This document shows, in pieces, positions 17,638 through 26,166 of a DNA stretch of 64,000 nucleotides. Positions within the stretch are counted from its first letter, which is position 1. Each line of letters starts with the position of its first letter. Both the position numbers and the translations under genes were made by a program. The stretch is from positions 65,309 to 129,308 of the forward strand of contig JAJEJD010000012.1 of the NCBI GenBank assembly GCA_022828125.1, in the 5' to 3' direction. This DNA comes from a bacterium. Its GTDB lineage: Bacteria > UBA8248. The notes under the pieces are model-generated. The model saw only the letters and a program-made list of their open reading frames with translations, searched no databases and was not told where the DNA came from.

Positions 17638-17841
17638 CTAGAGCTTGACGACGTTTTGCGCCTGAAGACCCTTGGGTCCCTGGGCGACTTCGAACGAAAC
17701 CTGGTCGTCTTCGCTCAAGGATTTGAACCCCTCCGCCTGGATGGCCGAGTGATGAACGAACAGATCCTCACCACCGTCCTCGGGCGTGATGAAACCATAC
17801 CCTTTTGCATCGTTGAACCACTTCACTGTACCTGTTGACAT
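17638..17841 (-). CDS. Cold shock protein (CspA family)
   Basis: A 67-residue single-stranded nucleic acid chaperone with an OB fold. RNP1 is KGYGFI near residues 13-18 and RNP2 is DLFVHHSAI near 26-34. The start [14 protein letters not shown] is typical, with AGGAAG upstream. The ORF stays open 54 codons further, but that is leader sequence. About 400 nt without a gene lie upstream, consistent with a long 5' leader as in cold-regulated csp mRNAs. A strong terminator follows, so it is monocistronic. Confidence 0.96.
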   Translation of the reverse strand: MSTGTVKWFNDAKGYGFITPEDGGEDLFVHHSAIQAEGFKSLSEDDQVSFEVAQGPKGLQAQNVVKL

Positions 17842-18242
17842 ACACTTCCTCATAAAAAAGAGATTGAACTTTGGGGATGTAATGATGAATGGAGCGTCTC
17901 TGGGAAGGGAATCTTCATTCGTCTTGCATACCCACAAATCTTCTGCCCACACCTGTTGTGGGAAAAGACGGCAAACCCTATCAGCAACCGGGAAAAAGCG
18001 CAAGAGGTAAAAAATAAAGATTTACAAACGTCTGCGCTGTGCCGCTCACATGACGAGAACGCGATTTCTCTCCATTTCGGAAAACATGGGCCAAGACGAT
18101 TGTTTTCCGGATTCTCCCCATCCCTCATGCCGCCTACGGGCGATGCCCCGCTGATGGCAGGGCCGAGCGGAGAAAGCGGCGTAAGCGCATCAGGGAGAAG
18201 CGATGCGCTTGCCTGGGCCGTTGCGTCCAGGCGAGGGGGGAA
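17842..18242. other. Upstream region of the cold shock gene, no supported gene
   Basis: About 400 nt between the small hypothetical gene and csp. Short ORFs on either strand lack Shine-Dalgarno support or recognisable content. The part near 18000-18030 is A/T-rich and may hold the csp promoter; I cannot place -10/-35 boxes with confidence. Confidence 0.4.
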
Positions 18243-18464
18243 TCAGGCGGCTTCGGGGGTTTTTGGCTCCAATGCTTCGAATGGAAGTTCGGGCGCGGGC
18301 GTAAGTCTCGATTCGAGTTCCTCTTGTCTGCTTCGCCAATCCTCATAAGAGATATGGCCTTGCAAATAGAGGGCGAGATTCCGCATGCAGGCTTGATGAA
18401 TGCGCTTCGAGGTCTGGCTCGTCCCATGAGTCTTGTATCCGGGTCTTCGAGTCGTTATCGCCAT
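18243..18464 (-). CDS. Small hypothetical protein
   Basis: A 73-residue basic-then-acidic protein starting MAITTRRPGYKTHGTS, with a helical middle (RIHQACMRNLALYLQGHIS) and a Pro/Glu-rich tail. No known domain recognised and no signal peptide. It is kept because GGAGG lies 6 nt before the ATG and the 5' side is an AT-rich promoter-like region. The arrangement (short helix, YEDWRSRQEELESRL) could be a small regulator, but no function is assigned. Confidence 0.5.
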   Translation of the reverse strand: MAITTRRPGYKTHGTSQTSKRIHQACMRNLALYLQGHISYEDWRSRQEELESRLTPAPELPFEALEPKTPEAA

Positions 18465-18781
18465 GACGGGCCTCCTTTCCTGCTTCTCCTCCGATTTGGT
18501 GGAGAGCGGTTCAATAATCTATATATAGTGCCTCTCTTGAATTTTTGCACTACATTTTGTGTGAAAATCATGTTAAAAAATTGTTGCGGTATGGAGAATT
18601 TTTCCACCCTCCAATATAGCGAATATAATACGAAAATATGAAAAAGGCAACCCCTTTTTACTTACGACGTTCCTGGCTCCGTCAAATCAGTATGTTAAGA
18701 TGTTATTTTTTATGTCTTACATTTATTCCCGCCCGCAAAAAACTATGTGAAAACCACTCGCAAAGTTGAAAAGGACCCATC
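18465..18781. other. AT-rich divergent promoter region
   Basis: About 317 nt between the divergent small hypothetical gene and the lipoprotein gene. It is distinctly AT-rich (TATATATAG near 18520, TATAATACGAAAATATG near 18624). It probably carries promoters for both flanking genes; no RNA gene is recognisable. Confidence 0.45.
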
Positions 18782-19648
18782 GTGATCTTGAGAAAAATTT
18801 CAAAACAAATCCCGCGCAATGTTTTTTTTCTCTTGATTTCCACGTTTCTACTCGCCGGATGCGTTGCGGATCATGAGACGAAAACCGCCGGTGGCGAGGT
18901 GATTCGTGAATGGTTCATGGAATTCCCCTGGGGGCGCGTGGAGGCTTACGCCGTCCGGCCACCCGATGAAGGATTTTCTCCTCCAAAAAGTTACCCGGCG
19001 ATTCTCCTCTTGCACGGAGCGGACGCCCGCGCCCAACGGTTCCGACGCGCCATGCTGGCTCACGTACACGACGGTTTCATCCTGATGAGCATCTCGCTGC
19101 CCGGTTTCGGCGCATCCACCGGACCGGAAGATTTCGCAGGACCCAAAAGCGTGGAGGCCACCATCGGCGCGGTCCGTTATCTAAATACCAGGGAGGCCGT
19201 CAGAAAAGACGGCATTTTCGTCTACGGGATCGGACAAGGCGCTTCTACCGCCGCTCTCGCGGCTGCGAGAAGCACGAACATTTCGGGTCTCATTCTCGAA
19301 AACGGATTCTATGACCTGGAGAAAACCTACGCGCTCTTACCCCAAAAACAGAAGAGCAGAATACGCGCGCTGCTCGGCGGTATGTCCACCGTAAATAAGG
19401 ATGCATATCGAGAGCGCTCCCCCATCCGGGTGGCGGGAAAAATTAAGGCCCCGGTTCTGCTTCTCCACAGCCAGGGAGGACCCTACCCGCTCGGCGGCGC
19501 CGAGGCTTTTCTTAACGCAATCGAGGGAAACGGCGGGCGGGCGGAGCTGCAAAGAATAAAAAACCAGGGCCCGCTCGAATCACTCACACACCCCAACATC
19601 GCGAAGTGGGTCATCCCCTTCATCAGGAAAACACACAAAACGCGCTAA
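18782..19648 (+). CDS. Lipoprotein with alpha/beta-hydrolase fold, catalytic serine apparently missing
   Basis: A 288-residue exported protein. The signal sequence ends in a lipobox, FLLAGC, so Cys26 is probably lipidated. The body follows the alpha/beta-hydrolase order: oxyanion segment LLLHGADARAQRFR, LPGFGASTGPEDF, nucleophile-elbow region VYGIGQGAS, APVLLLHSQGG, and a late His in SLTHPNIAKWV. The elbow reads G-I-G-Q-G where active members have G-x-S-x-G, so the usual Ser is replaced by Gly. It may be non-catalytic or use another residue. Start GTG 18782. Confidence 0.75.
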   Translation: MILRKISKQIPRNVFFLLISTFLLAGCVADHETKTAGGEVIREWFMEFPWGRVEAYAVRPPDEGFSPPKSYPAILLLHGADARAQRFRRAMLAHVHDGFILMSISLPGFGASTGPEDFAGPKSVEATIGAVRYLNTREAVRKDGIFVYGIGQGASTAALAAARSTNISGLILENGFYDLEKTYALLPQKQKSRIRALLGGMSTVNKDAYRERSPIRVAGKIKAPVLLLHSQGGPYPLGGAEAFLNAIEGNGGRAELQRIKNQGPLESLTHPNIAKWVIPFIRKTHKTR

Positions 19649-19661
19649 GCCGAAAGCTCGC

Positions 19662-20795
19662 CTAGGCTTTCTCCCAGGACTCGATTCTGGCCAAGCGATC
19701 GTAAACCGAGGGGTGCGAATGAAAGAGAGCGACCACCCAGCCGGGCGGGTCGGGGTCCGTCAGGTTTTGTTTGCACAACTTGACGAGGGCGGAAGACAAA
19801 CCGCCGCGTGCCTCGGCGTATTCGGTGGAATAGCGATCGCAGCGGTATTCAAAAGCGCGCGAAATCACGAGGAAAACGGGAGATACGACCGCTCCCAGGA
19901 GACTCAGAACAACCCATAATACCACGACGCAAGCGGGTTCTCCGGGCTGCACGATAGCGGGGTTCACCCAATCCCCCAGCCATTCAATCGCGTAGCCGGA
20001 GAAATACACCCCGAAAACCAGCATCGCGCTTTTCATCGCGATAAGGGCCGGGATGTGACGACCCACGTGATGCGCGATTTCATGGGCGAGGATCGCTTCG
20101 ATCTCATCGGGCGTAAAATCAAGCAGGGTATCGGAGAGCACCACCCGCCGGGAGGGCCCCCAACCGACAAGGGCGGCGTTCGCCGTCTTGCTCTTCGAAC
20201 TCATGTCCATCTCCCACACGCCGCCGTACACTTTCGCCTTCGTTCTCTCCAGCAAGGCGAGGAGCCGCTCTCTTAAGCCCTCATCCGCCAGGGGCTTGAA
20301 GCGGAAGAAGATCGGCGCGAGCAGTACCGGAGCGATGAGAGAGATGAAAACCACCAGCAATACCGAAGCCAGCGCGGCTATCCACCACCAATCGGCCGGC
20401 CAAACGGTCATGATCATCAAGAAAACACCGCTGGCCGAGCCGCCCAACAACAAAAGAAGCGCCAACCCCTTGCATCTGTCCCAGAGCCAGCCAGGCAGCG
20501 ATTGGTTCGATAAATTTTCCCGGTGGGCGAGCATGTAGCCGCCGTAGAAGTCAAAGGGTAGAGAAACCAGCGTTTTCGAGAGGACAATGAGGGAGAAAAT
20601 GGTGAATCCGCTCACAAACGTACCGGCCGCAGACTTGCCGGCCTCCGCACCCGGATACCAGAACAAAAACGCGAGCAAGACGCCGAACTCAAGAGCGGAG
20701 GACGTTAATCCTACATACAGGCGGCGCATCTGGTACGACTTCGCGCGCCTGAGGAAATCATCCTCGAAGACAGGATTTCCGCCGGTATTTCGCAT
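19662..20795 (-). CDS. M48-family zinc metalloprotease (Ste24/HtpX-like)
   Basis: A 377-residue membrane protease. N-terminal hydrophobic segments precede the zinc motif ILAHEIAHHVGRH (HExxH). A downstream EYRCDRYSTEYA supplies the third ligand Glu, as in CAAX prenyl protease 1/Ste24 and HtpX. More helices lie between (VYFSGYAIEWL, VVLWVVLSLLGAVVSP). Such enzymes act in membrane-protein quality control. The ATG at 20795 is preferred; a TTG 69 nt upstream is possible. It faces the lipoprotein gene tail to tail. Confidence 0.87.
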   Translation of the reverse strand: MRNTGGNPVFEDDFLRRAKSYQMRRLYVGLTSSALEFGVLLAFLFWYPGAEAGKSAAGTFVSGFTIFSLIVLSKTLVSLPFDFYGGYMLAHRENLSNQSLPGWLWDRCKGLALLLLLGGSASGVFLMIMTVWPADWWWIAALASVLLVVFISLIAPVLLAPIFFRFKPLADEGLRERLLALLERTKAKVYGGVWEMDMSSKSKTANAALVGWGPSRRVVLSDTLLDFTPDEIEAILAHEIAHHVGRHIPALIAMKSAMLVFGVYFSGYAIEWLGDWVNPAIVQPGEPACVVVLWVVLSLLGAVVSPVFLVISRAFEYRCDRYSTEYAEARGGLSSALVKLCKQNLTDPDPPGWVVALFHSHPSVYDRLARIESWEKA

Positions 20796-20971
20796 ATCCG
20801 TGTAATCTCTCGGCGTGCGTGAGGATTGTGAAAGCCCAAAAATGACAGGGCGATAATTTGGCAAATCACTTGCGATTATGCAAATATATTCTCCACCAAG
20901 CGAATTACAACAAACCGAGCGCTTAAACCCGACTCCCGGAGACGGGGGCCGGAAGCCGGGGGGGTTATTCT

Positions 20972-22006
20972 TTGTCCCGTCATTTCATCGACATGAGAAG
21001 CGACACCGCAACGCGCCCCACGCAGGCGATGCGCCAGGCCATCACCGAGGCCCAGGTGGGCGACGATACGCTCAGAGAGGACCCGAGCGTCAACGAGCTC
21101 ATCGAAAAGGCGACCGCCCTCTTCGGCAAGGAAGACGCCCTTTTCACCTCATCGGGCACGCTGGCCAATCAACTGGCCATCAAGGTCCACACGAACCCGG
21201 GCGATGAGATCATCGCCGATGCCCATTGCCACCCCTTCCGGAGCGAACTGGGCGCGGGACCATTCTTGTCGGGGGTTCAGTTCGCCCTGCTCTCGGCGAA
21301 ACGCGGGGCATACGCCCGCGAAGACGCCGAGAAATGGCTTCGCCCCAAGAACGGGTATCCGAAAAGCGCCCTGCTCTGGGTGGAAAACACGCACAACCAG
21401 GGCGGCGGCCACGTGTTTCCCTTAGAAAAACTTGACGAGCTACGCGCTTTTTCGAAAGAGCAGAATATCCCCCTTCACATCGACGGCGCCCGCATCTTCA
21501 ACGCCATCGTCGCCTCCGGCATCCCCTCCAAGGAATGGGCGAAGCGCTGCGATTCGATATGCTTCTGCTTCTCCAAGGGGCTGGGCTGCCCGGTGGGCTC
21601 CATCCTGCTCGGGGAGAAATCGTTCATCCAGGAGGCGCGCCGCTACTGGAAAATGTGGGGCGGCGGCTGGCGTCAGGCGGGGGTTCTCGCCGCTGCGGGT
21701 CTCTACGCCCTGGAACATCATGTGGAGCGCCTGGCGGACGACCACGCCAACGCCCAGCTATTCTCGGAGCTCACCGCCGGGGTTCCGGGCGTCCGGCCCG
21801 TCCACGACACCACGCCCACCAACCTCGTGTTCCTCGACGTCTCGGAAACCGGCAAGACGGCGCACCAAATCAACGAGTCGATGATGGAAAAAGGCGTCGC
21901 CTTCTCCGTTCCGAACGCGAAGATGCTCCGCGTCGTCACCCATCTGGACGTATCGAGGGAAGACGTGGAAACCGCCGCTCAAGCTCTGGCGGATTCGGTG
22001 AGATGA
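20972..22006 (+). CDS. ltaE: Low-specificity threonine aldolase
   Basis: A 344-residue PLP enzyme that splits L-threonine/allo-threonine into glycine and acetaldehyde. The N-terminal DMRSDTATRPTQAMRQAI is the family signature. HIDGARIFNA gives the Asp/Arg that hold PLP, and FCFSKGLGCPVGS contains the Schiff-base Lys. GGGWRQAGVLAAAGLYAL follows as in LtaE. Start is TTG 20972 (ATG 20993 possible). The stop overlaps the ATG of the MBL-fold gene (ATGA), so the two are cotranscribed. Confidence 0.92.
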   Translation: MSRHFIDMRSDTATRPTQAMRQAITEAQVGDDTLREDPSVNELIEKATALFGKEDALFTSSGTLANQLAIKVHTNPGDEIIADAHCHPFRSELGAGPFLSGVQFALLSAKRGAYAREDAEKWLRPKNGYPKSALLWVENTHNQGGGHVFPLEKLDELRAFSKEQNIPLHIDGARIFNAIVASGIPSKEWAKRCDSICFCFSKGLGCPVGSILLGEKSFIQEARRYWKMWGGGWRQAGVLAAAGLYALEHHVERLADDHANAQLFSELTAGVPGVRPVHDTTPTNLVFLDVSETGKTAHQINESMMEKGVAFSVPNAKMLRVVTHLDVSREDVETAAQALADSVR

Positions 22007-22785
22007 ACTCCAGCGCTCGCGTCACCGTTCTGGGCTGCGGCACCTCCACCGGCGTTCCTTCCATCGGGTGCACTACCGCCGCGTGTCTTTCGGATGACCC
22101 AAGGAACAAGCGGCTGCGTCCGAGCATCGTCATCGAACATAACGGGCGAAACCTGCTGGTCGATACAGGTCCCGACCTGCGCGAGCAGGCTCTCAGACAT
22201 GAGATCACCCGCGTGGACGCCGTGGTCTATACCCACTACCACGCGGATCATACACACGGCATCGACGATTTGCGCGCCTTTAATTTTCTGATGGGAAAGC
22301 CGATTCCCTGTTATGCCTTTCCCAATACGGTGAAGATACTCCGCCAGAATTTCAGCTACATTTTCAATCACGCGAGAGACTACAGCGGCTTCAAGCCGCA
22401 ACTCACGCTGGCGGAGATTGGAGACTCCCCTTTCGGGGTGGCCGGGATGAACGTCATCCCCTTCGAACTCGAACACGCCGGGATGAAAGTGATGGGCCTG
22501 CGGGTGGGGGACTTCGCCTACGCCACGGACTGCAACGCCATTCCGGATAAATCCATGGAAATACTGAAAGGAGTGCGCATCCTCATCCTGGACGCCCTGC
22601 GCCACCGGGAACACCCTTCACACTTCACGGTCGCCGAGGCGCTGGAAATCGTCGAGGAACTCAAACCCGAGCAGACGTATTTCACCCACACCAATTTCGA
22701 ACTGGAATACTACGAAACGAACCGGAGCCTGCCCCGTGGAGTCGAACTCGCCTATGACGGGCTGAGTTTCGATGTCCTCTTGTAG
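22003..22785 (+). CDS. MBL-fold metallo-hydrolase (PhnP/RNase Z-like)
   Basis: A 260-residue metallo-beta-lactamase-fold hydrolase. It begins VTVLGCGTSTGVPSIGC, the PhnP-type opening with a Gly-rich loop. The metal motif is THYHADHTHGIDD (HxHxDH), with further ligands in the TDCN segment and the C-terminal TYFTHTNFE. PhnP-like proteins are cyclic phosphodiesterases; several relatives are unassigned. It overlaps threonine aldolase by 4 nt (ATGA). A convergent membrane protein gene starts 10 nt after its end. Confidence 0.88.
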   Translation: MNSSARVTVLGCGTSTGVPSIGCTTAACLSDDPRNKRLRPSIVIEHNGRNLLVDTGPDLREQALRHEITRVDAVVYTHYHADHTHGIDDLRAFNFLMGKPIPCYAFPNTVKILRQNFSYIFNHARDYSGFKPQLTLAEIGDSPFGVAGMNVIPFELEHAGMKVMGLRVGDFAYATDCNAIPDKSMEILKGVRILILDALRHREHPSHFTVAEALEIVEELKPEQTYFTHTNFELEYYETNRSLPRGVELAYDGLSFDVLL

Positions 22786-22794
22786 AAACTTGCG

Positions 22795-23619
22795 CTAGAC
22801 GTCGCCCGCGTCTTCAGGAATTTCCTTCGTTTCATCCATGCGCCTTTCGCTCGCCGCCTGGCAGAGATCCGAAAACAAGAGATATCCCGCCAGATAGTAG
22901 GAGATCGAAGTCACCATCACCCCCGTCTGCAACAGGACCTGCCCAAGGAGATCCCCGCCGAATATCCCCTGTATCACCTGCCAGAGTATGAACCAGACCA
23001 GTAGATAGATCATCGCCAGAACGACGATGGTTCTCTCGCCTCCGCTCGATATCATCCCGGCGCGACGGAATGCCTGGGCGAAGTCATCCCCATACAACAA
23101 TGCGGTCAGGGTGCAGAAATAGTACCGAACCGCAGGCGTGAGAACGAGAAAAATCGTGACGGCGAACGAGAACGGAAGCCCGATGGGTGAGTCTCCGAAG
23201 AATAAACCGAAGATGAACAACGACGCCGCAAACCCGATGACACCCAGCAACTGCAGACCGAAGGTATAAGCCAGATCCACCTTGGCGACGGCTTTCAGGC
23301 GATTCACGGCCTCGGCGATGTCCCAAACCGCTCCATCGCCCATCCGCTCGGATTCAACCCGCAGTATCAGGAGAATGAACAAGAACACCTGCAATATGCG
23401 CAAGAGAAGCTGGGAGGCGATCATCAGTGGGAAAAGCAGCATGAGGTTCGCCTCGGGCTCCACCAGCGATTTGATCGAAGGATGCACCGAGAGCGCTATC
23501 ATGGATACGGGCACATAAATTGCGACGAAAAGGCGGGTGATCTGCGCAAAATCCGCCGCATGGTTGCGCACACCGTACTCGATATATCGGGAAAGGGGCC
23601 CGAGCGCTGTATTTTTCAT
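22795..23619 (-). CDS. Hypothetical polytopic membrane protein
   Basis: A 274-residue protein with about six hydrophobic segments: RLFVAIYVPVSMIAL, LLFPLMIASQLLL, VFLFILLILRV, LLGVIGFAASLFIFGLFFG, IVVLAMIYLLVWFILWQV and VMVTSISYYLAGYLLF. Charged loops and an acidic tail (DETKEIPEDAGD) surround them. I recognise no family. It is divergent from mlaE with 180 nt between starts. It may act in the envelope, but this is only from its neighbour. Confidence 0.65.
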   Translation of the reverse strand: MKNTALGPLSRYIEYGVRNHAADFAQITRLFVAIYVPVSMIALSVHPSIKSLVEPEANLMLLFPLMIASQLLLRILQVFLFILLILRVESERMGDGAVWDIAEAVNRLKAVAKVDLAYTFGLQLLGVIGFAASLFIFGLFFGDSPIGLPFSFAVTIFLVLTPAVRYYFCTLTALLYGDDFAQAFRRAGMISSGGERTIVVLAMIYLLVWFILWQVIQGIFGGDLLGQVLLQTGVMVTSISYYLAGYLLFSDLCQAASERRMDETKEIPEDAGDV

Positions 23620-23802
23620 ATAAAAAACAAACCCTTAGAAGAATGTGGCCACCAGCGCCAGCGTTGATCTCCATCCTTCAGGAACGATACACTAGGAACC
23701 TGCTTCCGCCGCCCTGCGAATCGCGAGACTGCTCGTGGAAACCACCTCGCAACCGATGACGACACTATACTCGCTCACGATGAGGAATTGAAGGCAAGCC
23801 CC

Positions 23803-24591
23803 ATGAGTTCCCCGGCAATGGTGACACAAGGCATCCGGATACTTGGCCGGCGCGCGATGGAGATTATAGCCGGCATGGGAAGCGCCGCGATCTTTCTGCT
23901 CGAATCGATTCGGTGGATTTTCGCACCCCCCTGGCGACCCTCGCTCTTGATACGCCAGATATACATCATCGGTACGGGTTCGCTCTCCATCGTCCTGCTG
24001 AGCGGCCTGTTCACAGGAATGGTGCTGGCGCTGCAGGGCATTTACGCTTTCAGGAAATTCGGCTCCGAAGCTTTCCTGGGCCCCGCAGTCGCCTTCAGCC
24101 TCATCCGTGAACTCGGGCCCGTGCTCACAGCTCTCGTCGTCACTGGCAGGGCGGGATCGGCTATGACGGCCGAAATCGGCATCATGCAGATCACGGAACA
24201 AGTGGACGCTCTCAAGAGCATGGCCGTAAACCCCCTGCAGCGCCTCGTATCTCCCCGACTGCTCGCGGGCGTGATAGTATTTCCCCTGTTGACGGCGCTT
24301 TGCGACCTCATCGGCATTTTCGGGGCCTATCTCGTCGGCGTGGAGTTGATGGGCTTGAGTTCGGGCACCTTTTTCGGGGAGATGCAGGACAAGATCGAGA
24401 TGGTCGATATCAACGTAGGCTTATGGAAATCGATCGTCTTCGGCCTGATCGTCACTTGGGTCTGCTGCTATAAAGGGTATCATTGCGGTCACGGGGCCGA
24501 GGGAGTGGGCAAGGCGACCACCTCGGCCGTGGTGCTCTCTTCCGTCCTGATACTGGTGGGCGATTATTTCCTCACCTCGATTCTCATTTGA
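23803..24591 (+). CDS. mlaE: MlaE-family ABC transporter permease
   Basis: A 262-residue inner-membrane permease of the Mla/MCE phospholipid transport system. Family marks: GLFTGMVLALQG, FSLIRELGPVLTALVVTGRAGSAMTAEIG (the EL..L...GR.G...AAE stretch) and EQVDALKSMAVNPLQRLVSPR. Helices near the end include VVLSSVLILVGDYFLTS. ATG 23803 is chosen (an upstream TTG at 23788 is in frame). It is followed 14 nt later by mlaD. No MlaF ATPase gene is in the cluster. Confidence 0.92.
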   Translation: MSSPAMVTQGIRILGRRAMEIIAGMGSAAIFLLESIRWIFAPPWRPSLLIRQIYIIGTGSLSIVLLSGLFTGMVLALQGIYAFRKFGSEAFLGPAVAFSLIRELGPVLTALVVTGRAGSAMTAEIGIMQITEQVDALKSMAVNPLQRLVSPRLLAGVIVFPLLTALCDLIGIFGAYLVGVELMGLSSGTFFGEMQDKIEMVDINVGLWKSIVFGLIVTWVCCYKGYHCGHGAEGVGKATTSAVVLSSVLILVGDYFLTSILI

Positions 24592-24605
24592 AGAAGGAAC
24601 GAGCC

Positions 24606-25055
24606 TTGTACCGAAAAAACATGGAATTCGGCGTCGGCATATTCGTTCTGGCGGGAATCCTCGCGCTCGCCTATCTCTCGATCAACCTCGGCGGCCTGGA
24701 TATTTTCGATGACGGCACGTATGAAGTCTCGGCGAATTTCACGTCCGCCACGGGTTTGAGAAGTGGCGCTTCGGTCGAAATGGCGGGCGTACGCGTCGGG
24801 CGGGTGAGCGGAATCTCCTTAGACGGGGAGGATGCGAGAATCACGCTCCGCATCAATGAGAGCATCAAACTCTCGCGTGATTCCATCGCCTCCATTCGCA
24901 CGAAAGGCGTCTTGGGCGACAAATACGTGAGCTTGAGCCAGGGCGGATCGGAAAGAATCATCTCCCCCGGCGGGCGGATTCGCGAGACGGAACCCCCGGT
25001 TGACATCGAGAAACTCATCGGCGACTTTATTTTCGGCAACGTGAAGAAGAAATGA
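24606..25055 (+). CDS. mlaD: MlaD-family MCE-domain protein
   Basis: 149 residues from TTG 24606 (GAAGGAAC upstream). An N-terminal anchor helix, EFGVGIFVLAGILALAYLSI, is followed by one MCE domain: SANFTSATGLRSGASVEMAGV, then RVGRVSGISL and IRTKGVLGDKYVSLSQGG. MlaD hexamers sit in the periplasm and pass phospholipids between MlaFE and MlaC. Length is typical. It lies between mlaE and mlaC on the same strand. Confidence 0.92.
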   Translation: MYRKNMEFGVGIFVLAGILALAYLSINLGGLDIFDDGTYEVSANFTSATGLRSGASVEMAGVRVGRVSGISLDGEDARITLRINESIKLSRDSIASIRTKGVLGDKYVSLSQGGSERIISPGGRIRETEPPVDIEKLIGDFIFGNVKKK

Positions 25056-25228
25056 AGGGTATCGCCGCCTGAAACAACGCTGGAAGATGATCGATAATCT
25101 GTTCGTCAAGGAGTGTTTCGCGCCAGCAGACTCAGAATCGAGAGAACTGGAAAACATATAAACATCGTCACATCATCCAGGTTTTGCCGCCACTCCCGAG
25201 TGCAGTCATTCCCCTACGAGGAGGAACC

Positions 25229-25834
25229 ATGTTGTTGAAAAAGCGTTTACCGCTACTCATCGCCGCACTTCTGGCCCATGCGCTTCTCGCGCCGCTCGCT
25301 CAGGCGGGAGAGCCGTCCGAAGTCGTGCGCAAGGGGATACACGGGGTACTGGAGATCCTCGGCCAACCCGAATTGAAGGCGCCTGAGAAAAAGGCGGAGC
25401 GCAGAAACCGGATGCGCAAGATCATCCACCAGTATTTCGATTTCGAGGAAATGTCCCGGCGAAGCCTCGCAAGGGCCTGGAGAAAACGCACGCCCGAGGA
25501 GAGGGCCGAATTCATCGAGCTTTTCAGCTATTTCATGGAACGCAACTACGCCACCACACTGGAAAGCTACACCAACGAGAAAGTCGTTCTCGGAAAAGAG
25601 AACATCGACGAGGAATTCGCCAAGGTCAACACAGTCATCATCACAACGGACAAGAAAGAGGTCGACATCATCTACCGCCTGCACAAAGTGGGAGGCGAAT
25701 GGCGCGTCTACGACGTTGTGGTGGAGGGTGTCAGCCTGGTGAAAAACTACCGCGACCAGTTCCGCTCCATCATCCGGAGGTCTTCCTACGCCAACCTCGT
25801 GAAAATCCTCCGGGCCAAGCGAGACGAGGGCTAG
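25229..25834 (+). CDS. mlaC: MlaC/Ttg2D periplasmic phospholipid-binding protein
   Basis: 201 residues; signal peptide KRLPLLIAALLAHALLAPLAQA. The MlaC fold follows: a helical HQYFDFEEMSRRSLARAWRKRTPEER, FSYFMERNYATTLESYTNEKV, and a strand pair VDIIYRLHKVGGEWRVYDVVVEGVSLVKNYRDQF typical of MlaC/Tol_Tol_Ttg2. GGAGGAACC lies before ATG 25229. It carries phospholipid between outer and inner membrane. The 3' end overlaps the convergent hypothetical gene by 65 nt. Confidence 0.92.
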   Translation: MLLKKRLPLLIAALLAHALLAPLAQAGEPSEVVRKGIHGVLEILGQPELKAPEKKAERRNRMRKIIHQYFDFEEMSRRSLARAWRKRTPEERAEFIELFSYFMERNYATTLESYTNEKVVLGKENIDEEFAKVNTVIITTDKKEVDIIYRLHKVGGEWRVYDVVVEGVSLVKNYRDQFRSIIRRSSYANLVKILRAKRDEG

Positions 25835-26162
25835 TGGGGTCGCCGGCCGCGGGCGGCCTGCCCGGCACGCGAGGCAGCGGGTATTTGCGGTTCACCTCCG
25901 CATGGTTTCGAAGTCCCATCGCCTCTCTTTGCACGATGAGGAAATACCTGTAGCGCTCCGCCTCATCCATTGCGTTGTGCAGTACGCGCTCAAGCCTTTC
26001 CCTGATATTATCGCTGAACTCTTGCCCCTTCTCCCAGGCACGCCATGCAGCCCACGCGCTCTGATGGCGCTTGGAGAACTCGCTGCCGATGCGGCCGAGC
26101 GTTGAAGCCATCTCCTCGGCTATCTCGCGTTCCACGGCCAAGGGTTTGAATTTTTTCGACAT
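25770..26162 (-). CDS. Hypothetical helical protein
   Basis: 130 residues from ATG 26162. The first 90 are mostly charged helix (REIAEEMASTLGRIGSEFSKR, DNIRERLERVLHNAMDEAERY); the tail is Pro/Gly/Arg-rich. It starts 4 nt after the MFS gene stop, so it is cotranscribed with it. The 3' 65 nt overlap mlaC on the other strand, so the C-terminal tail is less certain than the N-terminal part. No family recognised. Confidence 0.5.
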   Translation of the reverse strand: MSKKFKPLAVEREIAEEMASTLGRIGSEFSKRHQSAWAAWRAWEKGQEFSDNIRERLERVLHNAMDEAERYRYFLIVQREAMGLRNHAEVNRKYPLPRVPGRPPAAGDPTSPRLAWPGGFSRGWRRKTSG

Positions 26163-26166
26163 GTCT

